Origin: Novosphingobium taihuense
GTDB lineage: Bacteria; Pseudomonadota; Alphaproteobacteria; Sphingomonadales; Sphingomonadaceae
Assembly: GCF_007830315.1 (NCBI RefSeq)
Contig: NZ_VLKJ01000015.1
Span: 1-55,763 of the forward strand
Length of the DNA stretch: 55,763 bases
Reading direction: 5' to 3'
The notes beneath the pieces were generated by a model. The model did not search any database. It was not told where the DNA came from and was given only the letters and a program-made list of their open reading frames with translations. A program made the position numbers and the translations under genes. This document shows, in pieces, positions 25,313 to 36,136 of this stretch (its first letter is position 1; each line of letters opens with the position of its first letter).

Positions 25313-25729
25313 TCAGCGGCGGTCGAAGCCGAAGCGGCCCGATCCGAATGCGGCAACCTGCAGAAGGCCACCAGCCAGCGCCACGTTCTTGAAGAAGTGG
25401 ATGAACTGGTTCTGGTCGGCGAGGTTTGCGTGGAAGCCAACCGCTGCGGCAAGGCTGAACAGCGCGATGGCCGATGCGACGATCCGGGTGCGGAACCCTG
25501 CGATCAGGAGCAGGCCGCCGACGAGTTCGACGATCACCGCAATGCCATATGCGACGCTCGGGGCGGGCAGGCCTGCACTGCTGATGTAGGCGATTGTGCC
25601 GGCGGGATCAGCGAGCTTTGAAACCCCGCTCAGCACGAAGATTGCGGCAAGCAGCACCCGGCCGGTCACTGCCAGCAGATCTGAAGTTGTCGAGGAGGCG
25701 CGAGGCGCATCAAGGGATACGGTGGTCAT
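25313..25729 (-). CDS. DoxX-family membrane protein
   Basis: A 138-residue membrane protein with four hydrophobic helices and the DoxX start GRVLLAAIFVLSGVSKLADP. These proteins sit in the inner membrane and are often found with oxidoreductases handling quinones or reactive compounds. The ATG at 25729 follows a non-homologous extension that is not used. It is 59 nt after the pirin stop and 91 nt before the nitroreductase start. Confidence 0.88.
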   Translation of the reverse strand: MTTVSLDAPRASSTTSDLLAVTGRVLLAAIFVLSGVSKLADPAGTIAYISSAGLPAPSVAYGIAVIVELVGGLLLIAGFRTRIVASAIALFSLAAAVGFHANLADQNQFIHFFKNVALAGGLLQVAAFGSGRFGFDRR

Positions 25730-25788
25730 GGGATCGGTCCTTTGCAGAAGTCTGGATTGGGAAATGTGCGGGAAAAGTTCGGTCACGG

Positions 25789-26523
25789 TCAGGCCGCGTC
25801 AACGAGCACGAGCTCGGCGTCCTCGAGTGCGGTGATGACGATCTCGGTTACACCGGTGATCGCCACACCATCGCGGGCATTTGCTTCGACATCGCCGATG
25901 CGGATCTTGCCCTTGGCGGGGACGAGATAGGCATGGCGGTCCTCGGTCAATTCGTAGCGAACCGTTTCACCTGCCTTGACCGTTGCACCAAGAACGCGGG
26001 CATTTGCATTGATGGTCAGCACGTCGCTGTCATCTGCGATACCCGAAGCGAGCGGTACGAACTTGCCCTCACGGCTGTCCTTGGGGAAGGGGCGAGCACC
26101 CCAGCTCGGCGCGTGACCGCGACGATCGGGGATGATCCAGATCTGGAACAGCCGGGTTTCCTGCGACTCCAGATTGAATTCCGAATGCGCGATGCCGGTT
26201 CCGGCCGACATCACCTGCACATCGCCAGCTTCGGTGCGGCCTTCGTTGCCCAGGTTGTCGCGATGGGTGATCGCGCCCTGCGTGACATAGGTGATGATCT
26301 CCATGTCGCTGTGCGGGTGGGTCGGGAAGCCGCTTTTGGGAGCGATGCGATCGTCGTTCCAAACGCGCAGAGCACCCCAGTGGACGCGCGCAGGATCATG
26401 GTATCCGCCGAACGAGAAGTGGTGGTGGGCATCGAGCCAGCCGTGATTGGCGGCACCGAGCGTGTCGAACGGGCGCAGTTCGATGTGAGCTTTGGTAGCG
26501 GTGGTGGTAGCGGTCTGGGTCAT
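25789..26523 (-). CDS. Pirin-family bicupin protein
   Basis: A 244-residue double-cupin protein. The metal-binding residues of the N-terminal cupin are visible: HPHSDMEI gives two His and an Asp/Glu, and GTGIAHSEFN gives the third His and Glu. YhhW-type pirins of this size act as quercetin dioxygenases or redox-responsive regulators, and which applies here is not known. GGAG precedes the ATG. It is the first gene of a minus-strand set with DoxX and nitroreductase genes and is divergent from a LysR regulator that is the likely controller. Confidence 0.9.
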   Translation of the reverse strand: MTQTATTTATKAHIELRPFDTLGAANHGWLDAHHHFSFGGYHDPARVHWGALRVWNDDRIAPKSGFPTHPHSDMEIITYVTQGAITHRDNLGNEGRTEAGDVQVMSAGTGIAHSEFNLESQETRLFQIWIIPDRRGHAPSWGARPFPKDSREGKFVPLASGIADDSDVLTINANARVLGATVKAGETVRYELTEDRHAYLVPAKGKIRIGDVEANARDGVAITGVTEIVITALEDAELVLVDAA

Positions 26524-26596
26524 GGCGATTTCTCCAAACGGGCGGTGTCTGGTCCGTCCTGTTGAGGTGGAGATAGGCCTTGCAGTTCGTTCGGAA

Positions 26597-26639
26597 TATC
26601 CCGATAAATTCAATCAGGACATTCGAAATACTTGAAAGG
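26597..26639. promoter_or_regulatory. Candidate LysR binding region between pirin and lysR genes
   Basis: The AT-rich divergent region holds the palindrome TATC-CC-GATA (26597-26606) and an ATTCGAAAT near-palindrome (26631-26639). LysR regulators usually bind AT-rich dyads in such spacers. No exact consensus can be proved. Confidence 0.35.
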
Positions 26640-26646
26640 CCCGTCG

Positions 26647-27576
26647 ATGGACGTCGGACAGCCAACCCTCGACCAGCTTCGCCTGTTCCTCGCCGTGGTC
26701 GACGAAGGCAGCTTCAACGCCGCTGCGCGCAAACTGGGCCGGGCAATTTCTGTGGTAAGCTACGGGATCGTCACGCTTGAAACCCAGCTAGGCGTGACAT
26801 TGTTCGATCGGGAAGGGTCGAAGAAGCCTGTCTTGACACCTGCCGGCAAAGCGATGCTGGCACAGGCGCGCGCCGTTGCCGACAATGTCGATGCGCTGAT
26901 CGCGGGCGTGCGCAACTTCAACCAAGGCCTCGAGGCTGAATTAGGGCTTGCCATTGACGTAATGTTCCCGACGCACCTCGTTGCCGAAGTGCTTCGCGAG
27001 TTCCAGTTGCTCTACCCCACGGTTCTACTGCGCCTCTATGTCGAAGCACTGGGTACAATCGCCGCGATGGTAGTCGATGGGCGGGCGGAATTGGGCATTG
27101 CCGGGCCGGAACTGGTCGCGATCCCCGATCTCGAACGAGAGGCAATTGGTGAAGTGGAACTGATCCCGGTCGCCGCCCCGGATCATCCACTCGCGCGGAT
27201 GGACGTAATCCCGCCCGGAGAGGCGCGCAAGCACCGGCAGCTTGTGCTGACCGATCGTTCGCAATTGACGCAGGGACGCGACTTTTCAGTCTTTGCCGCG
27301 AGCACATGGCGTCTGGGAGACCTCGGTGCGCGCCATGCCCTGATGCGTGAAGGTATCGGCTGGGGCAACATGCCGCGCCACCTGATCGCGACGGACCTCG
27401 CCACCGGGCGGCTAAAGCGCCTTATCTTGCCCGAGGCGCCTGGTATGGCCTATCGCTTCCATGCAGTGTGGCGGCGCGATTGCCCGATCGGTCCGGCGCG
27501 TACTTGGGTGCTTGACGCCTTGCGCGAGCGGCTCACGCGTTGCCCGGATGCGAAAACGCCCCGTCAGGCTGACTGA
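26647..27576 (+). CDS. LysR-family transcriptional regulator
   Basis: A 309-residue regulator with an N-terminal winged helix (TLDQLRLFLAVVDEGSFNAAARKLGRAISVVSYGI in part) and a C-terminal LysR substrate-binding domain. The wing helix reads AISVVSYGIVTLE where most members have QPAVS, a modest departure. The ATG at 26647 has GAAAGG upstream; the TTG at 26632 is less likely. It is divergent from the pirin-DoxX-nitroreductase genes, the classical position of a LysR activator. The gene's end overlaps the terminator hairpin at 27557-27583. Confidence 0.88.
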   Translation: MDVGQPTLDQLRLFLAVVDEGSFNAAARKLGRAISVVSYGIVTLETQLGVTLFDREGSKKPVLTPAGKAMLAQARAVADNVDALIAGVRNFNQGLEAELGLAIDVMFPTHLVAEVLREFQLLYPTVLLRLYVEALGTIAAMVVDGRAELGIAGPELVAIPDLEREAIGEVELIPVAAPDHPLARMDVIPPGEARKHRQLVLTDRSQLTQGRDFSVFAASTWRLGDLGARHALMREGIGWGNMPRHLIATDLATGRLKRLILPEAPGMAYRFHAVWRRDCPIGPARTWVLDALRERLTRCPDAKTPRQAD

Positions 27577-27583
27577 CGGGGCG
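27557..27583 (-). terminator. Rho-independent terminator, 11-bp stem
   Basis: CGCCCCGTCAG-gctga-CTGACGGGGCG is an exact inverted repeat that includes the last codons of the LysR gene. The AAAA at 27553-27556 gives a T-run on the minus strand, so it fits as terminator for the small minus-strand gene at 27607-27843, and the stem could also stop transcripts from the plus strand. Confidence 0.7.
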
Positions 27584-27606
27584 ATGCTGCAAGTCTCTTG
27601 AAAGTT

Positions 27607-27843
27607 TCAGGTCCCGGCGCTCTTGCGCTTGAACGCTGCGTTGTCATTCGCTTTTATCTTGGCGATTTCAAGCCCCGGGCTGGCGGGAAAGCCGTTCTTC
27701 GGCCCCGGTGCAGGATTACCCTTGCTGGGGGTGCTAGTTGCAGCCGGCGGAGGACTGGCACGCGTTCCCGCATTGGCAGTAGCTGGCAGAATTACGCACG
27801 CAGAAAGCCCTGCGGCAAAAAGCCACTTCATCCCGTCAATCAT
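27607..27843 (-). CDS. Small secreted proline-rich hypothetical protein
   Basis: A 78-residue protein with a Sec signal peptide (MKWLFAAGLSACVILPATANAG, cleavage near ANA-G), then a Pro/Ser/Ala/Gly-rich stretch and a basic tail AAFKRKSAGT. ATG at 27843 or four codons later (27831) are both possible. It is followed by a good terminator on its own strand and preceded by an AT-rich spacer, which supports a single-gene transcript. No family is recognised. Confidence 0.6.
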   Translation of the reverse strand: MIDGMKWLFAAGLSACVILPATANAGTRASPPPAATSTPSKGNPAPGPKNGFPASPGLEIAKIKANDNAAFKRKSAGT

Positions 27844-27997
27844 TTTGAAAACCCCCGAAGGTTGTCCCTAGAAAGTCAGCATCAATCGGTCCCGAGTGGT
27901 GCTGCCCTCAATGACAATTGGGGACACTCGGGTTTACCGAAATGAAATGTTCTTAATTAAATCGATATTTATCATGAAAATTTATTCCAAAATGACT

Positions 27998-28461
27998 TTA
28001 CCAAACCGCAGATTTTGGCCGTTTTCTAAGCAAGGCGGACCGCAGGCAATGGCAAACCACTTCATTTCGCTGATTAACAAGCTCGTGTTTGAAAGTGACG
28101 ATCCCGGCATCAGGCCGTGACTTACTTGTCCGCAAATCAACAACTTCGCTCTTGGCATGCATCGTGTCGCCGATAAACACGGGGGCAGGCATAACCAGCT
28201 TGTCGTATCCCAGATTGGCGACCAGCGTGCCAAGGGTCGTGTCCCCGACCGACAGGCCAACCATTAGTGCGAAAGTGAAAGTACCGTTGACCAGGATCTG
28301 GCCGAACTCGCTAGCCTTGGCCGATTCGGCATCGATGTGCAGCGGTTGCGGGTTGTGGGTCATGACGGAGAACAACAAATTGTCGGTCTCGGTGACGGTA
28401 CGGCGGATCTCGTGTTCGATCGTGTCGCCCACTTGCCATTCGTCGAAGAACTTGCCCGCCA

Positions 28462-28462
<1 letters not shown>
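27998..28462 (-). CDS. MaoC-family acyl-CoA dehydratase
   Basis: A 154-residue hot-dog-fold protein with the hydratase motif region MTHNPQPLHIDAESA, giving the Asp/His pair used in R-specific hydration, and GDTMHAKSEV later. It resembles mesaconyl-CoA hydratase-like proteins. The start overlaps the biotin carboxylase stop by 1 nt (TGATG). In this leucine-degradation set it stands where a 3-methylglutaconyl-CoA hydratase of the crotonase family is usual, so it may replace that step. That replacement is an inference. Confidence 0.8.
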
Positions 28463-30333
<1,871 letters not shown>

Positions 30334-30347
30334 TGTGCTCTCCTTCA

Positions 30348-31949
30348 TCACATCCGGAACACCCCGAACCGGGGTGCCTCCGCTATCGGCGCCTCGAGAC
30401 AAACCTCCAGCGCCAGACCCAGCACATCCCTCGTCTGCACCGGATCGATCACGCCGTCGTCCCACAGCCTTGCGGTGGCGTAGTATGGATTGCCCTCGTC
30501 CTCGTATTTCTGGCGGATCGGGGCCTTGAAAGCTTCCGCCTCTTCCGGCGTCCACTTCTCGGCATCGCGGTGAACCGTCGCCAGTACACTTGCCGCCTGC
30601 TCGCCACCCATTACGGAAATGCGCGCATTGGGCCAGGTGAACAGGAAACGCGGCTGATAGGCCCGCCCGCACATGCCATAGTTGCCCGCGCCGAAGCTGC
30701 CGCCGATCAGCACGGTAATCTTCGGCACCTGCGCCGTCGCCACTGCCGTCACCAGCTTGGCGCCATGCTTGGCGATGCCCTCGGCCTCGTACTTGCCGCC
30801 CACCATGAAGCCCGAAATGTTCTGCAGGAACAGCAGCGGAATCTTGCGCTGGCAGGCCAGTTCGATGAAATGCGCACCCTTCTGCGCGCTTTCGGAGAAC
30901 AGCACGCCGTTGTTGGCAAGGATCGCCACGGGAAGCCCGTGGATATGGGCAAATCCGCAGACCAGCGTGGTGCCATAGAGCGCCTTGAATTCGTGGAACT
31001 CGCTGCCGTCTACAATCCGGGCAATCACTTCATGGACATCGTAGGGTGCGCGGACATCTTCTGGAATGATGGAATAGAGTTCTTCCGGGTCGTATTTGGG
31101 AGGCACCGCTTCACGCCGCGAAGCACCTGCATCGCTTGCAGGGCCGATATGCGAGACGATGTCACGCACGATGGTCAGCGCATGCTCGTCATTGTCGGCC
31201 AGATGATCGACAACGCCCGATTTGCGCGCGTGAAGATCGCCACCGCCCAATGCCTCTGCGCTGATTTCCTCGCCAGTCGCTGCCTTCACCAGCGGCGGAC
31301 CGGCAAGGAAGATCGTGCCCTGTTCACGCACAATGACGGATTCATCCGACATCGCCGGAACGTAGGCTCCGCCCGCCGTGCACGATCCCATCACGCTGGC
31401 GATCTGCGGAATTCCCCGCGCACTCATGTTCGCCTGGTTGTAGAAGAACCGCCCGAAGTGATCTCGGTCGGGAAACACTTCGGCCTGATTGGGCAGGTTC
31501 GCCCCGCCGCTGTCGACAAGGTAGATGCAAGGCAGCCGGTTCTCCTGCGCTATCTCCTGCGCGCGCAGATGCTTCTTCACCGTCATCGGGAAGTAGGTGC
31601 CGCCCTTGACCGTGGCATCGTTGGCAAAGACCATGCACTGACGGCCAGAGACGCGGCCCACGCCGGTGATAATGCCTGCGCCCGGCACTTCGTCGCCATA
31701 CATGCCGCCCGCCGCAAGCTGGCCGATTTCGAGAAAGGGAGAGCCCGGATCGAGCAGCCGCTCCACCCGGTCACGCGGGAGCAGCTTGCCCCGCGAGACA
31801 TGCCGTTCCCGGCTGCGCGCGTCACCGCCAAGCGCAGCTTTGGCCACCCGCTCGCGCAGTTCCTGCGCCAATGCACGGTTGTGTGCTGCGCGCACCTGCG
31901 CCTGTTCGGAACTGAGATCGATGTTGCTTGATAGGACCGGGGCGGACAT
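30348..31949 (-). CDS. liuB: Methylcrotonyl-CoA carboxylase carboxyltransferase (beta) subunit
   Basis: A 533-residue carboxyltransferase with acyl-CoA-binding and carboxybiotin-binding halves of the crotonase fold (VDSGGANLP, MGSCTAGGAYVPAMSDE, and in the second half GGSFGAGNYGMCGRAY and NARISVMGGEQAA). It partners the biotin subunit encoded 14 nt downstream. Its ATG at 31949 overlaps the stop of the dehydrogenase gene (TGATG). A longer open frame upstream is a shadow of the dehydrogenase gene. Confidence 0.92.
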   Translation of the reverse strand: MSAPVLSSNIDLSSEQAQVRAAHNRALAQELRERVAKAALGGDARSRERHVSRGKLLPRDRVERLLDPGSPFLEIGQLAAGGMYGDEVPGAGIITGVGRVSGRQCMVFANDATVKGGTYFPMTVKKHLRAQEIAQENRLPCIYLVDSGGANLPNQAEVFPDRDHFGRFFYNQANMSARGIPQIASVMGSCTAGGAYVPAMSDESVIVREQGTIFLAGPPLVKAATGEEISAEALGGGDLHARKSGVVDHLADNDEHALTIVRDIVSHIGPASDAGASRREAVPPKYDPEELYSIIPEDVRAPYDVHEVIARIVDGSEFHEFKALYGTTLVCGFAHIHGLPVAILANNGVLFSESAQKGAHFIELACQRKIPLLFLQNISGFMVGGKYEAEGIAKHGAKLVTAVATAQVPKITVLIGGSFGAGNYGMCGRAYQPRFLFTWPNARISVMGGEQAASVLATVHRDAEKWTPEEAEAFKAPIRQKYEDEGNPYYATARLWDDGVIDPVQTRDVLGLALEVCLEAPIAEAPRFGVFRM

Positions 31950-33112
31950 CAGCGCGCTCCGATCAGTTCGCGGCCGATCAGCATCCTGCGAATCTCGTTG
32001 GTCCCGGCGCCGATGTCCAGCAACTTGGCATCGCGCAGATAACGTTCCACTGGCCAGTCCTTGGTGTAGCCCGCGCCGCCCAGCGCCTGCACGGCCTCGC
32101 CGGAAACGCGGAACGCATTCTCGCTCGCCAGCAGGATCGCGCCTGCCGCATCGAAGCGTGTGGTTTGGCCTGCATCGCAAGCCTTGGCCACGGCATAGAC
32201 GTATGCTCGCGCCGACTGGATCGCGACGTACATGTCCGCCACCTTGGCCTGCATCAGTTGGAACGTGCCGATGGGCTGGCCGAACTGCTTGCGCTCGCGA
32301 ACATAGGGGATGACGGTATCGAGGCAGGCCTGCATGATGCCGATCTGCATGCCCGCCAGCACGACGCGCTCGTAATCCAGCCCGCTCATCAGCACGCCCA
32401 CGCCGCCGTGAAGCGGGCCCATCACGTTCTCTTCCGGCACGAAGCAGTCGTCGAAAACCAGTTCGCAGGTGGGCGAGCCGCGCAGGCCCATCTTGTCGAT
32501 CTTCTGGCCGATCGAGAAGCCGGGCATGTCCTTCTCGATCAGGAAAGCGGTGATGCCGCGGCTTCCCGCCTCGGGTGATGTCTTGGCATAGACCACCAGC
32601 GTATCGGCATAAGTGCCATTGGTGATCCAGAACTTGGTGCCGTTCAGCCGGAACCCGCCTGCTACCGGCTCTGCGCGCAACTTCATCGAGACCACGTCCG
32701 ACCCTGCGCCGGCTTCCGACATGGCAAGACTGCCGACGTGCTCGCCCGAGATCAACTTGGGCAGGTACTTCGCCTTCTGCTCGTCGTTGCCCCAGCGGCG
32801 GATCTGGTTGACGCAAAGATTTGAGTGCGCGCCATAGGATAGGCCGACGGAGCCCGAAGCGCGGCTGACTTCCTCGACCGCTATGACGTGATCGAGATAA
32901 CCGAGACCAAGCCCGCCGAACTCTTCCTCAACGGTGATGCCATGGAGACCAAGCGCGCCCATCGGCTCCCACAACTCGCGCGGGAAACGGTCGTTGCGAT
33001 CGATTTCGGCGGCAAGTGGAGCGATCTGCTCATCGGCAAAGCGACCCGCAGCCTCGCGGATCATCAGGGCGCTTTCGGTCAGGCCGAAGTCGAAATCGGG
33101 CGTGGCGCGCAT
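31949..33112 (-). CDS. liuA: Isovaleryl-CoA dehydrogenase
   Basis: A 387-residue FAD acyl-CoA dehydrogenase that oxidises isovaleryl-CoA to 3-methylcrotonyl-CoA. Signature segments are LAMSEAGAGSDV and a C-terminal QALGGAGYTKDWPVERYLRDAKL. The catalytic base appears as E248 in LDYERVVLAG, the helix-G position used by isovaleryl-CoA dehydrogenase, whereas the usual Glu near residue 376 is Gly (IGAGTNEIRR). This agrees with the subfamily. I chose ATG 33112 with AAGAGG upstream; ATG 33121 and TTG 33130 are alternatives. It is first in the leucine-degradation operon. Confidence 0.92.
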   Translation of the reverse strand: MRATPDFDFGLTESALMIREAAGRFADEQIAPLAAEIDRNDRFPRELWEPMGALGLHGITVEEEFGGLGLGYLDHVIAVEEVSRASGSVGLSYGAHSNLCVNQIRRWGNDEQKAKYLPKLISGEHVGSLAMSEAGAGSDVVSMKLRAEPVAGGFRLNGTKFWITNGTYADTLVVYAKTSPEAGSRGITAFLIEKDMPGFSIGQKIDKMGLRGSPTCELVFDDCFVPEENVMGPLHGGVGVLMSGLDYERVVLAGMQIGIMQACLDTVIPYVRERKQFGQPIGTFQLMQAKVADMYVAIQSARAYVYAVAKACDAGQTTRFDAAGAILLASENAFRVSGEAVQALGGAGYTKDWPVERYLRDAKLLDIGAGTNEIRRMLIGRELIGAR

Positions 33113-33167
33113 CTCGGGCATCCTCTTCAAACTTTATCACCGCGAAGGATACCATCACCGAACCATT

Positions 33168-33191
33168 GCTCAAAATTGATTTATCCTGAGC
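33168..33191. promoter_or_regulatory. Candidate operator between liu operon and LysR gene
   Basis: GCTCA-N14-TGAGC lies in the AT-rich 98-bp divergent spacer, 20-43 nt before the LysR start. The spacing is longer than the classic T-N11-A box but typical of LysR dyads in general. Confidence 0.3.
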
Positions 33192-33210
33192 TTTGCGATA
33201 GATTTTACCT

Positions 33211-34071
33211 ATGATGAAGCGCGCGCACCTCCGCCAGTTCCTTGCCCTTGTCGAAACCGGCAATTTCACCCGCGCGGCGGAGCGCCTTGGTGTTGCGCAG
33301 CCGACCCTGTCCTCTGCCATTGCCGAACTCGAACGCCTCGCCGGAACGCGCCTGTTCATGCGCGACAAGCGGCAGGTCCGCCTGACCGAAGCAGGCGCGC
33401 GGCTCGTTACCCACGCCCGCGCCATAGAGCGTGAATTTCGTGCCGCCGAAGCCGTCTTTGCCGATGCGCCGGTTCCGCTCAGTCCGTTGCGTCTTGGCAT
33501 GTTGCCCTCGGTGGCCACCCACATGATCTCGGGCATGGTTCGCGGCTTTACCGGTCCGCAACCGTTGATGCTGTCCGAAGGCACCGATGCGGAACTGCGC
33601 CGAAAGCTGGGGGAAGGACAAGTCGATGTGATTATCACCATCTTGCGCCCCGAAGACACCGACCGGCCGTCGCTGGCTCTTATGGAGGAAGGCTACCGTC
33701 TGCTCATGCCCGAAGGCCACGCGCTTGCCGGAGCCGCGCTGCTCGATGCCCGCGATGTGGCTGCCGAGACGATGATCGCTCGCCGCTCCTGCGAGATCCT
33801 GGGCGAGACCAGTCGCTGGTTCACCCAGCGCGGTGTGCGTCCACCGTTCTTCCTGCGCTCTTCCAACGACGACCGCTGCATCGAGATGGTCAGGGCAGGG
33901 ATGGGCGTGACAACTGCCCCGCAATCGCTGGTGCGCGAGGGTGTGGTGGCCGTGCCGTTAGCAGAGTATGACTTCCGCCGCACCCTCGGCCTCGTCGCCG
34001 CGCGGGAGCGTCCCGATCTTGTCGATGAGGGAAGTGCTCTAGTCGAAGCGGCGCGTGCCGCATTAAACTGA
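33211..34071 (+). CDS. LysR-family transcriptional regulator
   Basis: A 286-residue regulator. The winged helix is clear (MMKRAHLRQFLALVETGNFTRAAERLGVAQPTLSSAIAELE in part), followed by a substrate-binding domain. It is divergent from isovaleryl-CoA dehydrogenase across 98 bp. In many proteobacteria this pathway is controlled by a MerR-type LiuR or TetR protein, so a LysR at this position suggests different control, by inference from position only. Its stop lies 3 nt from the convergent YkuD_2 gene's stop. Confidence 0.88.
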   Translation: MMKRAHLRQFLALVETGNFTRAAERLGVAQPTLSSAIAELERLAGTRLFMRDKRQVRLTEAGARLVTHARAIEREFRAAEAVFADAPVPLSPLRLGMLPSVATHMISGMVRGFTGPQPLMLSEGTDAELRRKLGEGQVDVIITILRPEDTDRPSLALMEEGYRLLMPEGHALAGAALLDARDVAAETMIARRSCEILGETSRWFTQRGVRPPFFLRSSNDDRCIEMVRAGMGVTTAPQSLVREGVVAVPLAEYDFRRTLGLVAARERPDLVDEGSALVEAARAALN

Positions 34072-34074
34072 TCG

Positions 34075-34710
34075 TCACTTCACCGCGTAGAGCAGGCGCC
34101 CTTCGCCGAGGCGTTCGAGCACGCCATCGATATCGCTGTTCGAGAATGCAAAGCAGCCCTGGCTGCGCCCGATGCGTCCCTGCGTAGCAGCCATGTCCTC
34201 GCTGACATAGCTCGCCGCATGGATCACGATCCCGCGCTCCAGCGCGGCGCTGTTAGCGTCTTCCAGGCCGATCAAGCGGCGCGAACGACCATGCTTGCCG
34301 TAATACGTCACGCCCGTCAGGAAGGCGCCAGGGCTCGAAGCGTTGGAGCCATAGGCATTCGAAAACCGCTGCACCCACCCGCTGTTCGCCGGATCAGATC
34401 CGCTGCCGTGCGAGACGAGGTGCGAGGAAACAACCTTGCCCGCTTCGATGTCGACAAGATGGAAGCGCGATTCCCGCGAAGCCTTGCCAAAATCGACCAG
34501 CCCTACGAGGTCGCGATGGCGGATATGCGCCCCGTGCGCATCCAGCGCCGCAATTGCGCGCTGCACCAGCACCGGCGGCGTCGGCTTTGCGAAAGGCGAG
34601 ACTTCCAGTTCTTTGGGAGGCGTGACCGCCAGCGCAGGTTGACCGGAAACGGCCAAGCTACCCAGCGTTGCAACCATGGCGCCCAAAAATTGGCGCCGAT
34701 CAGGAACCAT
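34075..34710 (-). CDS. YkuD_2-type L,D-transpeptidase catalytic domain protein, secreted
   Basis: A 211-residue exported protein. The N-terminus DRRQFLGAMVATLGSLAVSGQPALA suggests a Tat-like or Sec signal. The mature part has the family region HLVSHGSGSD...GAFLTG, IVIHAASYVS and the cysteine motif GRSQGCFAFS, where Cys is the predicted nucleophile. Such proteins act on peptidoglycan cross-links in the periplasm, though the subgroup is poorly characterised. It is a single gene between two convergent or same-strand neighbours. The 127-bp spacer upstream (34711-34837) separates it from the P450. Confidence 0.85.
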   Translation of the reverse strand: MVPDRRQFLGAMVATLGSLAVSGQPALAVTPPKELEVSPFAKPTPPVLVQRAIAALDAHGAHIRHRDLVGLVDFGKASRESRFHLVDIEAGKVVSSHLVSHGSGSDPANSGWVQRFSNAYGSNASSPGAFLTGVTYYGKHGRSRRLIGLEDANSAALERGIVIHAASYVSEDMAATQGRIGRSQGCFAFSNSDIDGVLERLGEGRLLYAVK

Positions 34711-34837
34711 TATGCGAGACCCCGGTTATCGTCCATTGGGCCTCAAATTGTATGCCCTGCATCATACCTGCAAGTGGCGCAGGGCTCCCTTGCGACGAGC
34801 CGTGCATGACCCGCCACCTGCTGAGCCCTGCGCTCCC

Positions 34838-36028
34838 TCATTCGCCTTTGGCGAGCCTCAGCACCTTCGGGCTGCGGAAGTTTGACGACGAAACCCAGTC
34901 CAGCGTCTCGTCGACGCGACTGAACTCGGGCACCACCTTCAGCAGTTCCTCAAAGGCTATCTGCGTTGCCAGTCGGCCGATCGCTGAGCCCAAGCACGCG
35001 TGGACGCCCCCGCCGAAGCCCAGATGCCGCTTCGCCCTGCGGGTGATGTCATAGACGTCCGGGTTCTCGAACATCCGCTCGTCGCGATTGGCCGAGCCAT
35101 AGGCGAGGATCACCGCATCGCCCGCCTTCATCAGTTGCCCATGCAGTTCCACGTCCCGCGTCAGCGTGCGCTTGAAGCGCTGTGCCGAAGTGTTGAACCG
35201 CAGCGATTCCTCGATGGCATCGGGGATGAGCGAAGGATCGGCCACCACCGCACGCCGCGCCTCGGGATGATCGGCAAGGTTCAGCCCGAACATTGCCATG
35301 AACCCCGAAAGGCTCTCGATGCCCGCCATGATCAGCGTCGTGACCGTCAGCTGTACTTCCTTGTCGAGCAGCTTCTCGCCATCGATTTCGGCAGTGATGA
35401 AGTTTGAAAGCAGGTCGTCTCCCGGATTGGCCTTGCGCGACTGAACGAGCTTCTCGGCGTAATCCGCCATCCAGTGGAACGCTGCGAGGTGTTCGGGGCT
35501 CTTCTGCCGCGTCACCGGATCGGTCTGGACCATCAGCACCGCATTGTGGCGCACCAGATCAGCGTTCTCTTCCGGCAGGGCAAACAGATAGAACAGCAGG
35601 TCCACCGTCAGCTTCGAGGTGTAGTCCCCAACCAGATCGAACACGGGATTGTCCGCAATCTCGGCCAGATGCGCCCGCGCAGCAGCCCGGGCCGGTTCGA
35701 CGATGTGTTCAAGCGCCCGCTTCGTCACCGCCGACTGGATCAGCGCCCGCAACCGATCGTGCCGCGGCGGATCGCTTGACCCGAGCGTCGATCCCGCACG
35801 GCCCGGAAACTCGTCGACTAGATTGCCCTTGGCCGAGGAGTATGTGCGCCAGTCCTGCAAGGCGCCAAGCACATCGGAATAGCGCGACAGCACCCATTTT
35901 CCCGCCTCTTCCGACCAGAAGCACGGGTATTCATCACGCAGGGTCTTGTAAGCGGGGAAGGGGTCGGCATCGATGGCCGGGGAATAGGGATCGAAGCGGA
36001 ACGCTGAACGCTCGAGCACGGTTGCCAT
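34838..36028 (-). CDS. Cytochrome P450
   Basis: A 396-residue soluble bacterial P450. The I-helix oxygen-binding motif reads AGIESLS, with Ser where Thr is usual. The K-helix EESLR supplies ExxR, and the heme loop is FGGGVHACLG (Cys345). A further conserved segment is DPPRHDRLRALIQSAVT. The ATG at 36028 has GGAG 9 nt before it; the longer frame upstream overlaps the divergent regulator and is not used. No ferredoxin or reductase gene is adjacent, so redox partners must be elsewhere. It is divergent from an AraC-type gene likely to control it. The substrate is unknown. Confidence 0.92.
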   Translation of the reverse strand: MATVLERSAFRFDPYSPAIDADPFPAYKTLRDEYPCFWSEEAGKWVLSRYSDVLGALQDWRTYSSAKGNLVDEFPGRAGSTLGSSDPPRHDRLRALIQSAVTKRALEHIVEPARAAARAHLAEIADNPVFDLVGDYTSKLTVDLLFYLFALPEENADLVRHNAVLMVQTDPVTRQKSPEHLAAFHWMADYAEKLVQSRKANPGDDLLSNFITAEIDGEKLLDKEVQLTVTTLIMAGIESLSGFMAMFGLNLADHPEARRAVVADPSLIPDAIEESLRFNTSAQRFKRTLTRDVELHGQLMKAGDAVILAYGSANRDERMFENPDVYDITRRAKRHLGFGGGVHACLGSAIGRLATQIAFEELLKVVPEFSRVDETLDWVSSSNFRSPKVLRLAKGE

Positions 36029-36136
36029 GGCAAGTCTCCTCTCTTGCCGTCGATGATGCCCGGTCGCATTGCGGGAGACGACGCAACCTGCGCGCAAAAT
36101 CTTGCACTTTTCGTGCAACCTGCAACACTGTCGGAC

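Noticed and set aside
31950..32816. Upstream extension of the carboxyltransferase frame
   Set aside because: It is the isovaleryl-CoA dehydrogenase gene read out of frame; the transferase starts at ATG 31949 with TGATG coupling.
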